A model generated the notes under the pieces. The model saw only the letters and a list, made by a program, of their open reading frames with translations. It had not been told where the DNA came from and did not search any database. A stretch of DNA of 7,467 nt from Planctomycetaceae bacterium (lineage in GTDB: Bacteria; Planctomycetota; Phycisphaerae; Phycisphaerales; SM1A02), in the NCBI GenBank assembly GCA_002737585.1, contig NSIA01000160.1:1-7467 (forward strand). Direction: 5' to 3'. Positions 4,528 to 7,467 of this stretch are shown piece by piece (position 1 is the stretch's first letter; each line of letters starts with the position of its first letter). Made by a program: the position numbers and the translations under genes.

Positions 4528-7467
4528 ATGGCGTTTTTCACGCGTAAGAAGCCCATTCCCGTTCGCACCTCCGCACCTGCTGCATCGTCGGCAGGGCGCG
4601 CCGCACCCCGTGATCCGGACTTTGAGAAGCGCGTCAAGGAGATTGGCGCCGAGTACCTCGCCGCCGCGCGCAATGCGGGCGCTGGCGTCTTCGCGGGCAG
4701 CCTCTCGGTGTTCAAAGACAAGCTCATGGACTGGGCCATGCAGGACGAAGCATTCCGCGTCCAGCTGTTCCGCTTCGTTGACTGCTTCCCAACACTTCGC
4801 AGTAACGATGCCATCTACGAACACCTCTCTGACTATCTCTCGCAACCCGGAGTCAAGGCGCCGCCCGGATTTGAACTGGGCATGGCTGCTGGTGGACTTG
4901 CCAAAGGCCTGATGGCAAAGACGATGTCGAGCCAGATTGAGGGCATGGCATCCAAGTTCATTGCTGGCACCGATGCGGCCAGCGCCCTGCCCGCCTTGGA
5001 GAAGATGTGGAAGAACGGCATGTGCTTCAGCGTGGACCTCTTGGGCGAGGCATGCGTGAGCGACGAAGAGGCGCGGCTGTACCGACAGAAATACCTGGAC
5101 CTTGTTGAGAATCTGCCCAAGCGCGTGGCAACATGGCCCGCAAAGTTGGTCTTGGAGTCAGATCACCTCGGACCTGTTCCGCGCACCAACGTCAGCATCA
5201 AGATCAGTTCACTGAGCGCACGCGTTGACCCCATTGATACGGAAGGGTCAATCCGCACGCTGATGGCGGAAATCATGCCGATTCTTGAGAGTGCCAAGAA
5301 GCACGGCGTACTGGTGAACTTTGACATGGAGCAATTTGCGCTGAAAGACCTCACTATTGAGCTCTTTAAGCGATGCTGTGAAGCGGTGGACTTTGAGGCC
5401 GGACTCGCCATGCAGGCGTACCTGCGCAGTGCCCCCGACGATGCACGCAGCGTGGTCGATTGGGCCAAACGTACCGGGCGCGTGGTCACTGTTCGGTTGG
5501 TCAAAGGCGCATACTGGGATTACGAAACGATCCACGCTGAGCAACAAGGATGGCCGGTTCCGGTGTGGAGCCGCAAGTGTGACACCGACGCATGCTTCGA
5601 ACGCGTTGCGCAGTACTTCATTGAGAACACGCCCCGCAAGCGCGGCGAAGGCGGCGTGAAGTTGGCGCTTGGATCGCACAATGCACGATCGATTGCTGCA
5701 GCGCTCGTAACGCTGGAGAAGTGCGGCATGCCGAAGTCGGCGATTGAATTACAGATGCTGCACGGCATGGGCGACCCGCTCAAGGCAGCGGCTATGGCGA
5801 TGGGTCTGCGCGTGCGTGAGTATGTACCTGTTGGCGAGATGATTCCAGGAATGGCGTACTTGGTGCGGCGCCTCTTGGAGAACACCTCCAACGAGAGTTG
5901 GCTCAAGGCAGGTTTCTTAGACAACGCCGACGTAGAAACGTTGGTGGCCAGTCCATTCCGTGAACATGATTCCGACCCAGGGATCGATCGCATTCAGAAT
6001 GCGCCGGAGCGACACGCGTTGTCCATCGCCGTTCCCGGATTGGGCGATGGGCGGGCGTTCTTCACTGAGCCGATGCGCAATTTTGCAGTTGCGGCGGTTC
6101 GCACGCAGTTTGCGGCGGCAGTTGCTGACGCCACGGTGCCGGTGGTGCGCAATGACTCCGCAGTTGCCGACGCCACGCGCGCTGTTGCCAACGCTGATGC
6201 CGCATTCCCACAGTGGCGCGACACGCCGCACACGGAGCGCGCCGCGGCGATTGTTCGCGCCGCATCACTGATGCGCGCGCGTCGCGATGAACTCTCGGCG
6301 ATTCTCATTCGCGAAAGCGGAAAGACGTGGCGCGAGGCCGATGCCGATGTGTGCGAAGCGATTGACTTCTGCGAGTATTACGCACGTGAATCGTCAGCGC
6401 TGTTTGGTCGAACACGCCTTGGCAATTTCGTCGGCGAACTTGATGAGCAGTGGTACCAGCCGCGCGGTGTGGCCGCGATCATCAGTCCATGGAATTTCCC
6501 GCTGGCAATTTGTGCGGGTATGACGGTTGCGGCGCTCGTCACTGGAAATTGCGCAGTGGTGAAGCCCGCGGAGCAGACGCCAGGAATCGCCAAGATCATG
6601 TGTGACATCTTGTGGCAGGCGGGCATTCCGCGCGATGTCTTGCACTTCGTGCCAGGCCCCGGCGAGACGGTCGGTGCGGCGCTGGTGCGCGACCCACGCA
6701 CCGCGTTGATTGCATTCACCGGCAGTAAGGCTGTTGGGCTTGACATCATCAAGGCGGCAGGCGAAACGCATGCTGGCCAAGAATTTGTCAAGAAGGTGAT
6801 TTGCGAAATGGGCGGGAAAAACGCCCTGATCATTGATGAAAGCGCAGACCTTGACGAAGCCGTGCTGGGTGTTCGACAGAGTGCCTTTGGATTCCAAGGA
6901 CAGAAGTGCTCGGCATGCAGCCGGGTGATTGTGCTTGACAGCGCGCACGATGTGTTCTTGCACCGATTGGTGGAAGCAACACGAGCACTGGTAGTTGGCG
7001 ATCCGCGCGAGCCGGGAACGGATGTTGGCCCGGTGATTGATGCGGAAGCTGCCGCAAAGATTCGTTCGTACATTGAACTTGGAGCGCAAGAGGGGAAAGT
7101 CCAACTCAGCTTGCCGATCCCGGCGGGACTTGAGGCGAAGGTTGGCATGCCGTTTGTTGGGCCCACCATCATCAGTGGCGTGCGTCCCGATGCGCGAGTA
7201 GCAACCGAGGAAATCTTTGGACCAGTACTGGCGGTCATTCGCGCCAAGGACTTTGACGAAGCCCTGCGCATTGCCAATGCACCCGCGTACAAACTCACCG
7301 GTGGTATCTACACACGCAAGCCCGCACATCTGGAACGCGCCAAGCGTGAGTTCCGTGTTGGCAATCTGTATGTGAACCGTGGCATCACCGGCGCGCTGGT
7401 TGGCCGGCAGCCGTTCGGCGGATTCGGTATGTCGGGCGTCGGCAGCAAGGCTGGCGGTCGCGACTAT
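4528..7467 (+). CDS. putA: Bifunctional proline dehydrogenase / L-glutamate gamma-semialdehyde dehydrogenase (PutA type), 3' partial
   Basis: This enzyme oxidises proline to glutamate: an FAD-dependent proline dehydrogenase makes pyrroline-5-carboxylate, and an NAD-dependent aldehyde dehydrogenase finishes the reaction. The frame is open for 980 codons to the window edge; the last residues (FGGFGMSGVGSKAGGRDY) are near the usual C terminus, so little is missing. The proline dehydrogenase domain (about 60-470) shows K225 (VSIKISSLSAR), D266 (NFDMEQF), Q296 (MQAYLR), R323 to Y329 (RLVKGAY), H384, LHGMGD, Y432 and R447/R448 (YLVRRLLEN), matching the active-site pattern of E. coli PutA. The dehydrogenase domain (about 500-980) shows N656 (SPWNFP), G732/S733 (FTGS), E760 (EMGGKN), catalytic C794 (GQKCSACSR) and EEIFGPV. 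There is no N-terminal DNA-binding domain, so it should not act as its own repressor. The start of the aldehyde dehydrogenase domain looks about 30 residues short. An upstream in-frame ATG at 4486 is possible; 4528 is preferred because of the -10 spacing. Confidence 0.95.
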   Translation, partial: MAFFTRKKPIPVRTSAPAASSAGRAAPRDPDFEKRVKEIGAEYLAAARNAGAGVFAGSLSVFKDKLMDWAMQDEAFRVQLFRFVDCFPTLRSNDAIYEHLSDYLSQPGVKAPPGFELGMAAGGLAKGLMAKTMSSQIEGMASKFIAGTDAASALPALEKMWKNGMCFSVDLLGEACVSDEEARLYRQKYLDLVENLPKRVATWPAKLVLESDHLGPVPRTNVSIKISSLSARVDPIDTEGSIRTLMAEIMPILESAKKHGVLVNFDMEQFALKDLTIELFKRCCEAVDFEAGLAMQAYLRSAPDDARSVVDWAKRTGRVVTVRLVKGAYWDYETIHAEQQGWPVPVWSRKCDTDACFERVAQYFIENTPRKRGEGGVKLALGSHNARSIAAALVTLEKCGMPKSAIELQMLHGMGDPLKAAAMAMGLRVREYVPVGEMIPGMAYLVRRLLENTSNESWLKAGFLDNADVETLVASPFREHDSDPGIDRIQNAPERHALSIAVPGLGDGRAFFTEPMRNFAVAAVRTQFAAAVADATVPVVRNDSAVADATRAVANADAAFPQWRDTPHTERAAAIVRAASLMRARRDELSAILIRESGKTWREADADVCEAIDFCEYYARESSALFGRTRLGNFVGELDEQWYQPRGVAAIISPWNFPLAICAGMTVAALVTGNCAVVKPAEQTPGIAKIMCDILWQAGIPRDVLHFVPGPGETVGAALVRDPRTALIAFTGSKAVGLDIIKAAGETHAGQEFVKKVICEMGGKNALIIDESADLDEAVLGVRQSAFGFQGQKCSACSRVIVLDSAHDVFLHRLVEATRALVVGDPREPGTDVGPVIDAEAAAKIRSYIELGAQEGKVQLSLPIPAGLEAKVGMPFVGPTIISGVRPDARVATEEIFGPVLAVIRAKDFDEALRIANAPAYKLTGGIYTRKPAHLERAKREFRVGNLYVNRGITGALVGRQPFGGFGMSGVGSKAGGRDY

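Noticed and set aside
6378..7329. Two overlapping antisense open frames of over 300 codons opposite the end of putA
   Set aside because: The plus frame carries all aldehyde dehydrogenase motifs (SPWNFP, FTGS, EMGGKN, GQKCSACS). The antisense frames show no family features and overlap each other.

Overview
The window reads as ordinary bacterial chromosome: dense genes, short gaps, moderately high G+C, and no mobile element, rRNA, tRNA or CRISPR array that I can see. The taxon cannot be proved from sequence alone. A PutA-type enzyme without a DNA-binding domain, a GAF-plus-receiver signalling protein and a glycogen-synthase-like transferase with a tightly coupled small partner would suit a planctomycete (possibly Phycisphaerae). 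That is an impression, not a demonstration.

Layout, left to right. (1) About 2-1174 (+): the 3' part of a signalling protein with a GAF domain, a degenerate histidine-kinase dimerisation-like helix pair and a C-terminal receiver domain; its start lies outside the window. (2) 1224-2192 (-): a PrmC/HemK-type release-factor glutamine methyltransferase, convergent with the first gene. (3) 2232-2675 (+): a small acidic protein of unknown function, divergent from prmC across only 39 bp. (4) 2672-4447 (+): a GT-B glycosyltransferase of the glycogen/starch-synthase-like group, overlapping gene 3 by ATGA and carrying an unusual Ala/Gly-rich insertion of about 200 residues. (5) 4528 to the window end (+): a large bifunctional proline dehydrogenase / glutamate-semialdehyde dehydrogenase (PutA type), read as 980 codons with no stop before the edge, so only its last few residues are missing.

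Genes 3 and 4 look like a translationally coupled pair, probably in storage or structural glucan synthesis. putA probably has its own promoter in the 80-bp gap before it. Both prmC and putA have a -10-like hexamer ending exactly six bases before the ATG and lack a well-placed Shine-Dalgarno sequence, which suggests leaderless mRNAs. I did not find a multi-gene novel system. The points most worth following up are the His-to-Asp change in the kinase-like helix, the glycosyltransferase insertion with its small partner gene, the shortened start of the aldehyde dehydrogenase domain, and the leaderless-promoter pattern.
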